Positions 26,340 through 34,975 of a stretch of 64,000 nucleotides of DNA are shown here, piece after piece. The notes under the pieces were generated by a model, which made no database searches, was not told the origin of the DNA, and saw nothing but the letters and a program-made list of their open reading frames with translations. Location: the NCBI RefSeq assembly GCF_000772085.1, contig NZ_CP009755.1, positions 2,108,001 through 2,172,000 of the forward strand, written 5' to 3'. This DNA comes from Curtobacterium sp. MR_MD2014. Its GTDB lineage: Bacteria > Actinomycetota > Actinomycetes > Actinomycetales > Microbacteriaceae. The translations under genes and the position numbers were made by a program. Each line of letters begins with the position of its first letter. The first letter of the stretch is position 1.

Positions 26340-28676
26340 TCAGCGTGCGACGGGGTTCGCCGTGCGACCCGCCCGGATGAGCGAGTCGGTCTGCGCCGAC
26401 AGGTCGACCATCTGCAGGGTGTTCCGCAGCTGCAGCCGGTTCAGGCACGAGTGCTCGAAGTCCGGCACGCGGAGGTCGATCGGCCGCGCCCGTCCCGCCG
26501 CGGCGTCGTCCACGCAGGAGCCGACGAGCCGCCAGAAGACGCGGCTCGGCAGGACTCCGTCGTCGTCGAGGATCGCCGCGAGGTACCGGAGCACCCCGTC
26601 GAACACGTCGGTGAAGACGCCGAGCGCCGCCTCGTCGTCGTCCACGGGGTGCACGATCCGCTCGATCCCGGCGGGCACCGGGACGTCCCCGACGACCACG
26701 ACCTCCTCCCCGATGTCCTTCATGAACACGCGGGACACCGCACCGTCGCGCAGCACGAGCACGAGGTTCTCGCCGTGCGGCATGAACAGCAGCTGGTGCT
26801 CGGTGAGGCAGTGCACGACGGGGCGGAGGTACGCGTGAAGGTACCGCTCGACCCACGACGCGGCGTCGAGCCCCGACTCCGCGACGAGCGCAGCAGCCAC
26901 CGACCGACCCCTCGCGTCCCGGTGGAGCAGCGCCGCCATGGTGATCGGCCGCTCCCCCGGCAGCAGGCGCGGCACCGGGCTCTCCCGCCAGAGCGCCGCG
27001 AGCATCTTCCGCTGCGGTGCACCCTGCTGCGCGGACACGGCCCCGATCCGGTGCCAGACGTCCCCCGTGTACCCGATCGCCGCGTGCTCGCGGAGCACCC
27101 CGAAGCCGGCGTCGGCCAGGACCGGATCGGACCCCACGAGGTCGGCCACCCAGTCGTTCACCGCGGGCGCGGTCCGCATGTACGCCGGTGACATCCCCCG
27201 CAGGAAGCCCATGTTCTGCACGGCGAGCGCCGTCTTCACGTACGACCGCTCCGGCCGGGAACGGTTGAACGCGGTGCGGATCGACTGCTGCGGCTGGTGG
27301 TCGTCCGGCCCCTCGCCGAGGTCGACGAGGTCCTGCCGCCCGAGGTCCGGGGCGAACGTCACCGCGATCCGGTGCTGCCACTGCCAGGGGTGCACCGGGA
27401 ACCACGTGTACTCCGCGGGGTCGAGCCCGCGTCGGTCGAGCACCTCGTGGAAGCGCGCGACCGTCGACGCGTCGAGCTCGGCGTCCCAGTGATGGTGCTC
27501 GGACCGGTCCGCGGCGAGCGCCAGGTGCGTGTGCTCACGACGGGCTGCGAGCCACCGGTACCGGAAGCGCCCGCCGGACTCGGGGGCGAACGCGCGGTAC
27601 TCGTCGAGCCCGAACCCGATCCGCCCGTTCGCGGCGACGAACGCCGGGTGCCCCTCGGTCATCGCGGCCTCGGCGTCCTGGAACCCCGCGACCACGTCGC
27701 CGTCCGACCGGCCGCGGGCGAGCTGCGCGGCGGAGGGGCCGCCGCGCCGGTGCTTCGCCGCGGCGCTGGCGAGCGTCGAGGCGATCTCCTCCAGGTACGT
27801 CCCGAGGAGGGCGTCGGGGATCCCGAGCTGCTCGTGCAGCGCGAGCACGAGGTCCTGTGCATCGAGCGGCGCCGGGACGCCCGCGCGGCTGCGGGTGAGC
27901 GAGGCCTCGTCGACGACCCAGTGCTCGAGCGTGTGCACCCGCGCGCGGAAGCGGTAGGTCGAGTCCCCGGCGTCGAGCACCCAGCCCGCACCGTCGGGCC
28001 GTGGGGCGACCAACCGTTCGTGCGTGAACTCCGCGATCGCCTTGGCGACGAGGTGCCGCTCGGCCGGCTCGAGGTGCTCCGGCCGCAGGTGCGCGGCGGG
28101 TCCGTCGTCGTCGGGCGTGCCGATCCGGCCGGTGTCCAGGACCGACAGCAGCGCGCGCTTGCCGTCGACGTCGACCTCGCGCAGGACACGGAACCCGACC
28201 TCGGCGTTCTTCCGCTGCACCGCCGTGTTGCGCACGTCCGGCTCGACGACGACCCGCTGCGCGCCGAGGGCGTCGCGGCAGTGCTCGACCACCGCTCGCA
28301 TCACGGCACGTGTCAGCCCGTGGACACGTCCCTCGTCGGGCGGCGGAGCGACGAGCAGGTGCATGCCGACGTCGCCCGGTTCCGCGTCCCACACGTCGGT
28401 GAGCAGCACGGCCGCCGGGTCGTAGGTCTCCGCGTACGCGACGGGCTCGCCCTCCCACCGGAGCACCCACCCCGCCTGCGCCGGGTCCTCCTGCACCGAA
28501 CGGAGGTACGTGCGGACCGCGTCGGTGTCGTGGTCGGACATCGCCCACCACGAGGACGCCGGGGCGGCGAGCCACGCCTGCACGACGGCGGCGTCGCGGT
28601 CCGGGACCACCGGGTGGACGGACGGGAGGCCCGTGGTCGCGTCCGCCCGTGCGGCGACGGTCGCCAGGGCGCTCAC
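26340..28676 (-). CDS. Fused siderophore acyltransferase / NIS synthetase (DesC-DesD-like)
   Basis: This 778-residue bifunctional protein has two parts. Residues about 1-185 match the IucB/AlcB/DesC GNAT acyltransferase fold: GWVLRWEGEPVAYAETYD, DVGMHLLVAPP and VVVEPDVRNTAVQRKNAEVGF. Residues about 200-778 are an IucA/IucC NRPS-independent siderophore synthetase: PVHPWQWQH, QQSIRTAFN, KTALAVQNMGFLRGMSPAY, MPHGENLVLVL and MKDIGEEVVV. The acyltransferase would load succinyl (or acetyl) onto N-hydroxycadaverine and the synthetase would join and cyclise the units. The GTG at 28676 overlaps the desB stop (GTGA). Only one synthetase is present, which fits a desferrioxamine/bisucaberin-type product rather than aerobactin. 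Confidence 0.88.
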   Translation of the reverse strand: MSALATVAARADATTGLPSVHPVVPDRDAAVVQAWLAAPASSWWAMSDHDTDAVRTYLRSVQEDPAQAGWVLRWEGEPVAYAETYDPAAVLLTDVWDAEPGDVGMHLLVAPPPDEGRVHGLTRAVMRAVVEHCRDALGAQRVVVEPDVRNTAVQRKNAEVGFRVLREVDVDGKRALLSVLDTGRIGTPDDDGPAAHLRPEHLEPAERHLVAKAIAEFTHERLVAPRPDGAGWVLDAGDSTYRFRARVHTLEHWVVDEASLTRSRAGVPAPLDAQDLVLALHEQLGIPDALLGTYLEEIASTLASAAAKHRRGGPSAAQLARGRSDGDVVAGFQDAEAAMTEGHPAFVAANGRIGFGLDEYRAFAPESGGRFRYRWLAARREHTHLALAADRSEHHHWDAELDASTVARFHEVLDRRGLDPAEYTWFPVHPWQWQHRIAVTFAPDLGRQDLVDLGEGPDDHQPQQSIRTAFNRSRPERSYVKTALAVQNMGFLRGMSPAYMRTAPAVNDWVADLVGSDPVLADAGFGVLREHAAIGYTGDVWHRIGAVSAQQGAPQRKMLAALWRESPVPRLLPGERPITMAALLHRDARGRSVAAALVAESGLDAASWVERYLHAYLRPVVHCLTEHQLLFMPHGENLVLVLRDGAVSRVFMKDIGEEVVVVGDVPVPAGIERIVHPVDDDEAALGVFTDVFDGVLRYLAAILDDDGVLPSRVFWRLVGSCVDDAAAGRARPIDLRVPDFEHSCLNRLQLRNTLQMVDLSAQTDSLIRAGRTANPVAR

Positions 28677-30181
28677 GACGCGGCCCCGGCGGTCGCGGTC
28701 CGACGGGCTGCCGCGGCTGCGGCGCTCGCCGGGGCGTCGGCGACGGGACCGGCCGCAGCGTCCGGCCCGGTGCCGGCCGCAGCGGCCGCTCCGGTGTCGG
28801 CAGCAGCGTCCGGAACCGGCCGTCCACCGGGCAGGCCGAACTCCTGGAAGGCGATCCGCTCCTCCAGGCCGTACACGGACCGCCCCGTGACGGAGCGGAT
28901 GATCGAGGCGTTCCGCCACGCCCCCATCCCGAGGTCGGGGGCGGTCAGACCGTGCGTGTGCTCCTCGGCGTTCTGCACCCAGATCCGTCCGCCGAGGGTG
29001 TCGACGTGCAGGTCGCGTGCGACGGCGAACCGACCGCGGTCGTCACGGCGGACGAGGTGCTCGACCGGGGCGAGGAAGTCCGGGTCCCGCGGTCGGTACC
29101 CGGTCGCGAGGACGAGCCGGGCTACCTCGTGCACCGCCTCGGTGCCGAGCTGCGCGTGTCGGAGGGTCAGTCGGAAGCGGTCCCGCTCGGGCAGCCACGC
29201 AGCCGCGACGACGCTGGTGTCGGTCCGGAGCGTCGTCGGGACCGGCCCGCGGGCGCTGATCCGGTAGAGCGTGTCGTAGACCTCGTCCACCAGGTCGGCG
29301 CTGATGCCCTTGTACAGCCCCCGCTGCTCGCGACCGAGCCGGTCTCGCACCTCGCCGGGCAGGGCGTGGAAGTGGTCGGTGTACTCCGGGCTCGTCATCT
29401 CGAGCGTGAGCTTGGTGTCCTCCATCGGGAAGAACCGGGGCGATCGGGTGATCCAGTCGAGGCGGTAACCGCCGTCGCGGATGCCCTCGAGCAGGTCGCG
29501 GTAGACCTCGGCCGCGGACTGCCCGCTCCCGACCACGGCGATCGAGTCGGCGCTCCGGAGCGCGTCACGCGCCGGCAGGTACCCCGCGGAGTGCACGACC
29601 GGTCCGTCGAGGTCGCGGAGCGCCTCGGGCACAGCGGGTTCCGTGCCGATCCCGAGCACGACGTGCCGGGCGACGTACCGCTCGGACCCGCTCGGGGTCT
29701 CGGCGTGCACGGTGAACAGGTCGGTGTCCTCGTCGTGCTCGACGGCGACGACCCGACGGCCCCAGCGCAGCGTGTCGAGCCGTTCGGCGGCCCAGCGGCA
29801 GTAGGCGTCGTACTCCACGCGCAGGGGGTGGAAGTCCTCGCGGATGAAGAAGGGGTAGAGCCGCCCGGTCTCCTTGAGCCAGGCGAGGAACGAGAACGGC
29901 GACGTCGGGTCCGCCATGGTCACGAGGTCGGCCAGGAACGGGACCTGGATGGTGGCGTCGTCGAGCATCATGCCGTGGTGCCAGGCGAAGCCGTCGGCCT
30001 GGTCGAGGAACACGGCGTCGAGGTCGTCGATCGGGTCGGTCAGGCAGGCGAGCCCGAGGTTGAACGGGCCGATCCCGATCCCGACCAGGTCGAGGACGCG
30101 GCCGGCACCGTCGCCGGTGTCGCTGGTCCTGGTGCTGGTGGCGCTGGTGCTGGTGGTGCTGGTGCTGGTGCTGGTGGTCAC
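28673..30181 (-). CDS. Lysine/cadaverine N-hydroxylase, siderophore biosynthesis (DesB-like)
   Basis: This 502-residue FAD- and NADPH-dependent N-hydroxylating monooxygenase of the IucD/PvdA/DesB family has GIGIGPFNLGLACL (FAD), WHHGMMLDDATIQVPFLADLV, VVGSGQSAAEVYRDLL (NADPH) and LATGYRP. It would hydroxylate the terminal amine of cadaverine made by the upstream decarboxylase. The N-terminus is a low-complexity Thr/Ser run and the C-terminus an Ala/Gly-rich tail of about 45 residues; both are probably disordered and fall outside the family core. The GTG at 30181 overlaps the decarboxylase stop. Confidence 0.9.
   Translation of the reverse strand: MTTSTSTSTTSTSATSTRTSDTGDGAGRVLDLVGIGIGPFNLGLACLTDPIDDLDAVFLDQADGFAWHHGMMLDDATIQVPFLADLVTMADPTSPFSFLAWLKETGRLYPFFIREDFHPLRVEYDAYCRWAAERLDTLRWGRRVVAVEHDEDTDLFTVHAETPSGSERYVARHVVLGIGTEPAVPEALRDLDGPVVHSAGYLPARDALRSADSIAVVGSGQSAAEVYRDLLEGIRDGGYRLDWITRSPRFFPMEDTKLTLEMTSPEYTDHFHALPGEVRDRLGREQRGLYKGISADLVDEVYDTLYRISARGPVPTTLRTDTSVVAAAWLPERDRFRLTLRHAQLGTEAVHEVARLVLATGYRPRDPDFLAPVEHLVRRDDRGRFAVARDLHVDTLGGRIWVQNAEEHTHGLTAPDLGMGAWRNASIIRSVTGRSVYGLEERIAFQEFGLPGGRPVPDAAADTGAAAAAGTGPDAAAGPVADAPASAAAAAARRTATAGAAS
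30122..30178. repeat. Trinucleotide-phase microsatellite at the 5' end of the N-hydroxylase gene
   Basis: Iterated GCTGGT / GCTGGTGGT units on the plus strand encode the Thr/Ser-only N-terminus of the hydroxylase. The units are multiples of three, so slippage would change tail length without breaking the frame. Confidence 0.75.
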
Positions 30182-31677
30182 CGGGTTGCTCCCGTCGTCG
30201 TGCCGGCCGTGCTGGGGACGCCGCTGGCGTGCAGGCGCGCCGCGGTGTCGACCACGTGGTCGAGCGCCGCGACGACCTGCGTCGTGCTCGTGGTGGGGTT
30301 GAGCAGGGTGAGCTTGCTGCACGGACGGCCGTCGATCACGGTCTTCGCGACGAGTACCCGCCCCTCGGCGAGCAGGGCCGCGCGCAGCGGCGCGACGAGT
30401 GCGTCGGCCTCGGCGTCCGACACCCCGTCCGGCTGCCAGCGGAAGAGCACCGTGCTCAGCTGCGTCGGCGCGACGAGCACCAGGTTCGGGTGTGCCGCGA
30501 CGTGCTCGTGCACCCGCTCCGTGACGTCGAGCACCGCGTCGAAGGCCCGTCCGATCGCCTCGGCGCCGCTCGCCCGGAGGGTCGCCCAGAGCTTGAGGGC
30601 GTCGAACCGTCGGGTGGTCTGCAGGGACTTGTCGACCTGGTTCGGCTCGTCGGCGTCCTCGGGGTTGAGGTAGTCCGCGTGCCACGAGGCCCGGCGGAGG
30701 TCCTCCGGGTCCCGCACGAGCAGCGCGCTCGACGACACCGGCTGGAAGAACGACTTGTGGAAGTCCGCGGTGACGCTCCGCGCTCGTCCGATGCCGGCGA
30801 GCAGGTGTCGGCGGGTCGGGGACACGAGCAGACCGCAGCCGTACGCGGCGTCGACGTGCAACCAGACGTCCTCGAGGTCGCAGACGTCGGCGATCGCCTC
30901 GAGCGGGTCGATGCAGCCGCGGTCGGTCGTGCCCGCGGTCGCGACGACGGCCGCGGGCGTCCGGCTCTCGCGCCGGGCGTCGGCGATCGCGTGGGCGAGG
31001 GCGTCCGGTCGCATCCGGCCCGCTGCGTCGGCGGCGACGTCGACCACGGCACGTTCCGGCAGGCCGAGCAGCATCGCGGACTTCCGGACGCTGAAGTGGC
31101 TCGACGCGGTGGCGAACACGACGAGGTCGTCGAGTGCCGGCGAGCGGTGCGCACGGTCTCCCGCGCGGAGCGGTGCGGTCGCGGCCTGGCGCGCCAGGAG
31201 CAGGGCGTGCAGGTTCGACTGGGTCCCACCCGAGGTGAAGACCCCGTCCCCCGTCGGGAAGCCGATCGCGTCCGTGACCCACCGGACCGTCCGACGTTCG
31301 ATCTCGGTGCCGATCCGCGACTGGTCCCAGGTGTCGACCGACGGGTTGACCGCCGCGAGGACCGCCTCGGCAGCGACCGCGGGCACCGCCACCGGACAGT
31401 TGAGGTGCGCGAGGTACCCGGGGTCGTGGAACCAGACGGCCTCCGCGGTGAAGAGGTCGTCGACCTCGGCGACGGCGGCCTCCGCCGACCCGAGCGGTCG
31501 GTCGAGGTCGACCGCCGCGATCCGCTGTCGGAGGACGGCGGCGGGCGTGTCGGTGGTCGGCGCGGTGACGGCCGCGAGTCGGTCGGCGGTCCGGTCGACC
31601 GCGCCCCGGACGACCCTGCGGTACCGGTCGGAGCGGTCGGACGTGAGGAGTTCGAGCAATGGCGTGGAGCTGTTCAC
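30178..31677 (-). CDS. PLP-dependent amino acid decarboxylase, siderophore biosynthesis (DesA-like)
   Basis: This 499-residue group II PLP decarboxylase is of the lysine / L-2,4-diaminobutyrate type. TSGGTQSNLHALLLAR binds the cofactor phosphate, HVDAAYGCGLL carries the PLP-contacting Asp, and TADFHKSFFQPVSSS carries the Schiff-base Lys. With the downstream hydroxylase and synthetase it most likely converts lysine to cadaverine for a hydroxamate siderophore; diaminobutyrate cannot be excluded. The GTG at 31677 lies one base from the iron box, and a TAGCCT -10 ends 8 bases upstream, so the operon mRNA is probably leaderless. The whole operon is iron-regulated by inference. Confidence 0.9.
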   Translation of the reverse strand: MNSSTPLLELLTSDRSDRYRRVVRGAVDRTADRLAAVTAPTTDTPAAVLRQRIAAVDLDRPLGSAEAAVAEVDDLFTAEAVWFHDPGYLAHLNCPVAVPAVAAEAVLAAVNPSVDTWDQSRIGTEIERRTVRWVTDAIGFPTGDGVFTSGGTQSNLHALLLARQAATAPLRAGDRAHRSPALDDLVVFATASSHFSVRKSAMLLGLPERAVVDVAADAAGRMRPDALAHAIADARRESRTPAAVVATAGTTDRGCIDPLEAIADVCDLEDVWLHVDAAYGCGLLVSPTRRHLLAGIGRARSVTADFHKSFFQPVSSSALLVRDPEDLRRASWHADYLNPEDADEPNQVDKSLQTTRRFDALKLWATLRASGAEAIGRAFDAVLDVTERVHEHVAAHPNLVLVAPTQLSTVLFRWQPDGVSDAEADALVAPLRAALLAEGRVLVAKTVIDGRPCSKLTLLNPTTSTTQVVAALDHVVDTAARLHASGVPSTAGTTTGATR

Positions 31678-31678
31678 G

Positions 31679-31697
31679 TTAGGTAAGGCTAACCTCA
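31679..31697 (-). promoter_or_regulatory. DtxR/IdeR iron box
   Basis: TTAGGTAAGGCTAACCTCA matches the DtxR-family consensus TTAGGTTAGGCTAACCTAA at 17 of 19 positions. It covers the -10 box of the siderophore operon and ends one base before its GTG start, so Fe2+-bound repressor would block RNA polymerase directly. Confidence 0.9.
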
Positions 31698-31787
31698 CTC
31701 CTCCGCGGAACGGAAGCCACACCCGGGGGAAGACCGGTCGTTCTGTCGCGCTCGGCCCGCCCCGGCCTGCCCCGGTACGCTCACCGG

Positions 31788-33035
31788 GTGACCTGCCCTC
31801 CGTCCGCCGCCGACGCCGACGCGGAAGCGACCGCCGACGCAGTCGCGACGGTCGACGCAGTCGCGACCGCCGACGCAGTCGCGACCGTCGACGCAGTCGC
31901 GACCGTCGCCGTCATCGGCGCGGGGCAGGCCGGACTGTCGGTCGCGCACCACCTGCGCCGACGCGGGTTCCGCGCCGTGTCCGGCGCCGGGGACCGCGGC
32001 GGGCCGGCCGGCAGGACCGTCGTCGTGCTCGACGCGAACCAACGGCCAGGAGGCGCGTGGCAGCACCGGTGGGCGTCGCTGCGGATGGCCACGGTGAACG
32101 GCATCCACGACCTGCCCGGCACGCCGCTCCCACCCGTCGACCCTGCGGAGGAGGCCCGCACCGCGGTCCCCCGCTACTTCGCCGACCACGAGGCGCGCGA
32201 GGCCCTCCCGGTGCTGCGGCCCGTCCGCGTGCGGTCGGTGACACCGGTCGACGACCGCCCCGACGGGGCACTCCGTCTCGACACGGACCACGGCTCGTGG
32301 CTGGTGCGCGCCGTGGTGAACGCCACCGGCACGTGGGACACCCCGGTGGTCCCGGACGTGCCGGGTGCCGCATCCTTCCTCGGCGAGCAGCTGCACAGTC
32401 GCGACTTCGTCGACGCCGAGCACTTCCGCGGCAGGCGCGTGGCCGTCGTCGGCGGCGGGATCTCCGCGGTGCAGCTGCTCGGGGAGATCAGCCTCGTCAC
32501 CTCGACCGTCTGGTACACCCGGCGCGAACCGGTGTTCCTGCCGGGCGGCTTCGTCCACGAGGTCGACGGCGTCGACGTGGAACGACGCGTGGCCGCCGAC
32601 GTCCGGGCCGGTCGACCGCCGGCGAGCATCGTGTCGTACACCGGACTGATCTGGACCGGCGCGCTGCGTGACGCCGCTCGGCGCGGTGTGCTCGAGCGGC
32701 GGCCGATGTTCACGCGGGTCCGACCGCACGGCGTCGTGGAGGCCGACGGCACCGACACCTCGGTGGACGTCCTGCTCTGGGCGACCGGGTACCGCGCGGA
32801 CCTCGACCACCTGGCGCCGATGCACCTGCGCGGCCCGCTCGGCGGCGTCCCGGTCGCCGGTACGCAGGTGACCGACGAGCCGCGCGTGCACCTCGTCGGG
32901 TACGGCCCGTCGCAGTCGACCGTCGGGGCGAACCGCGCGGGCCGGGCCGCCGCCCGCGACCTGGACCGCTGGCTCGACACCCACGAGGGCACCCGCGGGG
33001 ACGGTCGACCGCCGAGTGCTGACGTCGAGCGCTGA
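31788..33035 (+). CDS. FAD-dependent NAD(P)-binding oxidoreductase (CzcO-like flavoprotein monooxygenase)
   Basis: This 415-residue class B flavoprotein-like protein has FAD motif VAVIGAGQAGLSVAHHL, RPGGAWQHRW, the second Rossmann motif VAVVGGGISAVQLLGE, and ATGTWDTP and LLWATGYR typical of the monooxygenase/CzcO group. The first ~40 residues are five copies of a six-residue repeat encoded by an 18-bp minisatellite, immediately before the FAD domain. A TACGCT -10 box ends 6 bases before the GTG, suggesting a leaderless message. The substrate is unknown. It is divergent from the siderophore operon, but the iron box is too far upstream to be clearly shared. Confidence 0.82.
   Translation: MTCPPSAADADAEATADAVATVDAVATADAVATVDAVATVAVIGAGQAGLSVAHHLRRRGFRAVSGAGDRGGPAGRTVVVLDANQRPGGAWQHRWASLRMATVNGIHDLPGTPLPPVDPAEEARTAVPRYFADHEAREALPVLRPVRVRSVTPVDDRPDGALRLDTDHGSWLVRAVVNATGTWDTPVVPDVPGAASFLGEQLHSRDFVDAEHFRGRRVAVVGGGISAVQLLGEISLVTSTVWYTRREPVFLPGGFVHEVDGVDVERRVAADVRAGRPPASIVSYTGLIWTGALRDAARRGVLERRPMFTRVRPHGVVEADGTDTSVDVLLWATGYRADLDHLAPMHLRGPLGGVPVAGTQVTDEPRVHLVGYGPSQSTVGANRAGRAAARDLDRWLDTHEGTRGDGRPPSADVER
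31815..31904 (+). repeat. 18-bp in-frame minisatellite, five units
   Basis: Units at 31815, 31833, 31851, 31869 and 31887 follow GYCGACGCAGTCGCGACS; the first is degenerate. They encode (A/V)DAVAT repeats at the N-terminus of the flavoprotein. The unit length keeps the reading frame. Confidence 0.9.
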
Positions 33036-33089
33036 CCGCCGCACCCCGGACCCGGTCAGCGTCTCGCCGAGCGGTGCCGCCGAGCAGCC

Positions 33090-34295
33090 TCAGACCACCG
33101 GGACCGGTGGGAGCTCGCGGTCGGTCTCGGCGACGCGGGTGGCCTTCGCCGCGAGGCCCTGCAGCGGCCCCTCGAGCAGCACCCTGTCGGCGACGTGGCG
33201 GAGCGCGAGCCCGAGCCGGGTCCGGGGGTAGGCGAACCGGACGATCCCGCGCGGGATGCCCTGCACGTCGTCCACGAGCGGTCGCATCCAGTCGTCGAAC
33301 GCCGCGAGCGCACGGTCGAGGTCCGCACGGTCCGAGGAGCGACCCGTGACCGATGCGGCGAGCACGTACCCGCTGGTGAGGGCGAGCGACGCGCCTCCTC
33401 CGCCCATGGGCGTGACGCACCACGCCGCGTCGCCGACGAGGGCCACGCGGCCCCGTCGCCAGACGGGCATCCGCACCTGGGTGAGCCGGTCGACGTAGAC
33501 GTCGTCCGACGTGGCGAAGCCGTCGAGCACACGGCGCGACTGCCACCCGGCGTCGGCGAACCGTTCCTCGAGCCCCGCCTGCACCCCCGTGCGCTCGGCG
33601 CCGGTCACCCCGTCGTCGTCGCCGGCCCAGGCCAGGATCGCGCGGGTCGTGTCGTACGGGTCGGGGCGCAGGTGCACCTGGCGTCCACCGACGGCGTTGT
33701 ACCAGCGCCACCGTCGGTCGTCGGAGTCCGTCCGAGGGATCGTCCCGAACGCCATCGTGACGCCCAGGTCCCGCTCGGCGACGTCGCCCGGGTGGTCGAA
33801 CACCAGCGCCCGGGTGGTCGACCGGACACCCTCGGCGACCACGAGCAGGTCCGCCCGGAGCGTCCGACCTGAGGTCGTCGTGACGGCGACGTGTCCGGGC
33901 GCGGTGTCGTCGACGTCGGTGATCCGCTCACCGAAGACGAAGGGCACCTCGTCGGGCAGCGCGTCGCGGACCGTGCGGGCCAGGTCGCCCCGGAGCACCT
34001 CGAGCTCGGCGGTCGCGCCGTCCGGCCCCTCGGGCAGGGTCGCGGTCACCCGTCCCTCGGTGTCGACCAGGACGGTCCCGGTCTCGGTGGTGTTCGCGGC
34101 ACGGACCGCATCCGTCAGCCCCATCCGCTCGAGCACCTGCTTCGCGACGCCGCGGACGTCGACGTTCTGCCCACCGTCACGGAAGGCCGGAGCGCGTTCG
34201 ACGACGGTGACGTCCCAACCGGTGTGCCGGAGCCACCAGGCGGCGGACAGACCTGCGATGCTCGCTCCCGAGATCACTGCGTGTGGTGCGGACAT
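33090..34295 (-). CDS. FAD-dependent aromatic-ring-type monooxygenase
   Basis: This 401-residue protein of the p-hydroxybenzoate hydroxylase fold (group A flavin monooxygenases) has GASIAGLSAAWWLRHTG (FAD), a central DG-like region VVAEGVRSTTR, and GDAAWCVTPMGGGGASLAL, the second FAD motif. Similar enzymes inactivate tetracyclines or rifamycins or hydroxylate aromatics; the substrate cannot be told from sequence. The ATG at 34295 has AGGAG 6 bases upstream; an upstream extension overlapping the marR gene is rejected. The divergent MarR regulator and shared operator point to induction by a small aromatic ligand. Confidence 0.88.
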   Translation of the reverse strand: MSAPHAVISGASIAGLSAAWWLRHTGWDVTVVERAPAFRDGGQNVDVRGVAKQVLERMGLTDAVRAANTTETGTVLVDTEGRVTATLPEGPDGATAELEVLRGDLARTVRDALPDEVPFVFGERITDVDDTAPGHVAVTTTSGRTLRADLLVVAEGVRSTTRALVFDHPGDVAERDLGVTMAFGTIPRTDSDDRRWRWYNAVGGRQVHLRPDPYDTTRAILAWAGDDDGVTGAERTGVQAGLEERFADAGWQSRRVLDGFATSDDVYVDRLTQVRMPVWRRGRVALVGDAAWCVTPMGGGGASLALTSGYVLAASVTGRSSDRADLDRALAAFDDWMRPLVDDVQGIPRGIVRFAYPRTRLGLALRHVADRVLLEGPLQGLAAKATRVAETDRELPPVPVV

Positions 34296-34347
34296 GTCCT
34301 GCTCCTCGTGTGCTGCGCGGTCGGCTGGGACCGACCGCTCGTGCTTT

Positions 34348-34368
34348 ACAGTGAAGCGACTTGACTGT
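34348..34368. promoter_or_regulatory. Palindromic MarR-type operator
   Basis: ACAGTGAAG and CTTGACTGT are inverted with a single mismatch around a 3-base centre, in the 85-base gap between the divergent monooxygenase and marR genes. It overlaps a -10-like TACAGT of marR (34347-34352), consistent with autorepression and control of both genes. Confidence 0.65.
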
Positions 34369-34380
34369 GGAGGAACCTGG

Positions 34381-34905
34381 ATGCCCGACATCGACCCGCT
34401 CACGACAGACTGGCAGGACGACGAGGTCGCCGTCATGCACCACCTCCGGGACTGGGCCGTGGCGTTCGAGGAGCTCGACCGGCACCTCGGCGTGTGGATG
34501 GGGATGTCGACGACGGATGCGAACGCCCTCGGTCAGGTGCTGTGGGCCGAGCAGGCGGGCGAGCCGCTCTCCCCCGCGCGGCTCGCCCGGCAGATCGGCA
34601 TGACGTCGGGTGCGACCTCGGTGCTCGTCGACCGGCTCGAGACGGCAGGGCACGTGACCCGCCACCGCGAGAGCACGGACCGCCGGCGGGTGACCCTGCG
34701 CGCGACCGCCGCGGCGCGGGCTGCGAACGAGGCGTTCCTCGCGCTCGCCGGGCGCGAGATCGCCGGCGCCCTCCGCGAGAGCGACCCCACCGAGCTCCGG
34801 GCCGCACTGCGGTTCCTCGCGCGGATGACGACGGCCGCGACCGCGGCGAACACGCGCCTCGCGGCGCGTCGGAGCGGTGGTTCGACCACCGCGACCGCCC
34901 ACTGA
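34381..34905 (+). CDS. MarR-family transcriptional regulator
   Basis: This 174-residue winged-helix regulator has SPARLARQIGMTSGATSVLVDRLETAGHVTRH as helix-turn-helix and ESTDRRRVTLRAT as the wing with the characteristic DRR. The ATG at 34381 has GGAGGAA 6 bases upstream. It is divergent from a FAD monooxygenase, the classic layout in which MarR represses the neighbour until an aromatic ligand binds. A two-way terminator follows. Confidence 0.9.
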   Translation: MPDIDPLTTDWQDDEVAVMHHLRDWAVAFEELDRHLGVWMGMSTTDANALGQVLWAEQAGEPLSPARLARQIGMTSGATSVLVDRLETAGHVTRHRESTDRRRVTLRATAAARAANEAFLALAGREIAGALRESDPTELRAALRFLARMTTAATAANTRLAARRSGGSTTATAH

Positions 34906-34975
34906 TCGACGGGCGGCGCCTCGCCGGGAGCAACGGGCTCCGCATCCCCGAGAGCACCGCCTCGCCGCGAACGAC

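Noticed and set aside
28617..28640. GACGGGAGGC-like match to the dispersed palindrome inside the siderophore fusion gene
   Set aside because: Only one short arm, within coding sequence, with no partner arm; likely chance.
28649..30673. A 674-codon plus-strand frame opposite the siderophore genes
   Set aside because: Compositional shadow; the opposite strand carries recognisable catalytic motifs throughout.
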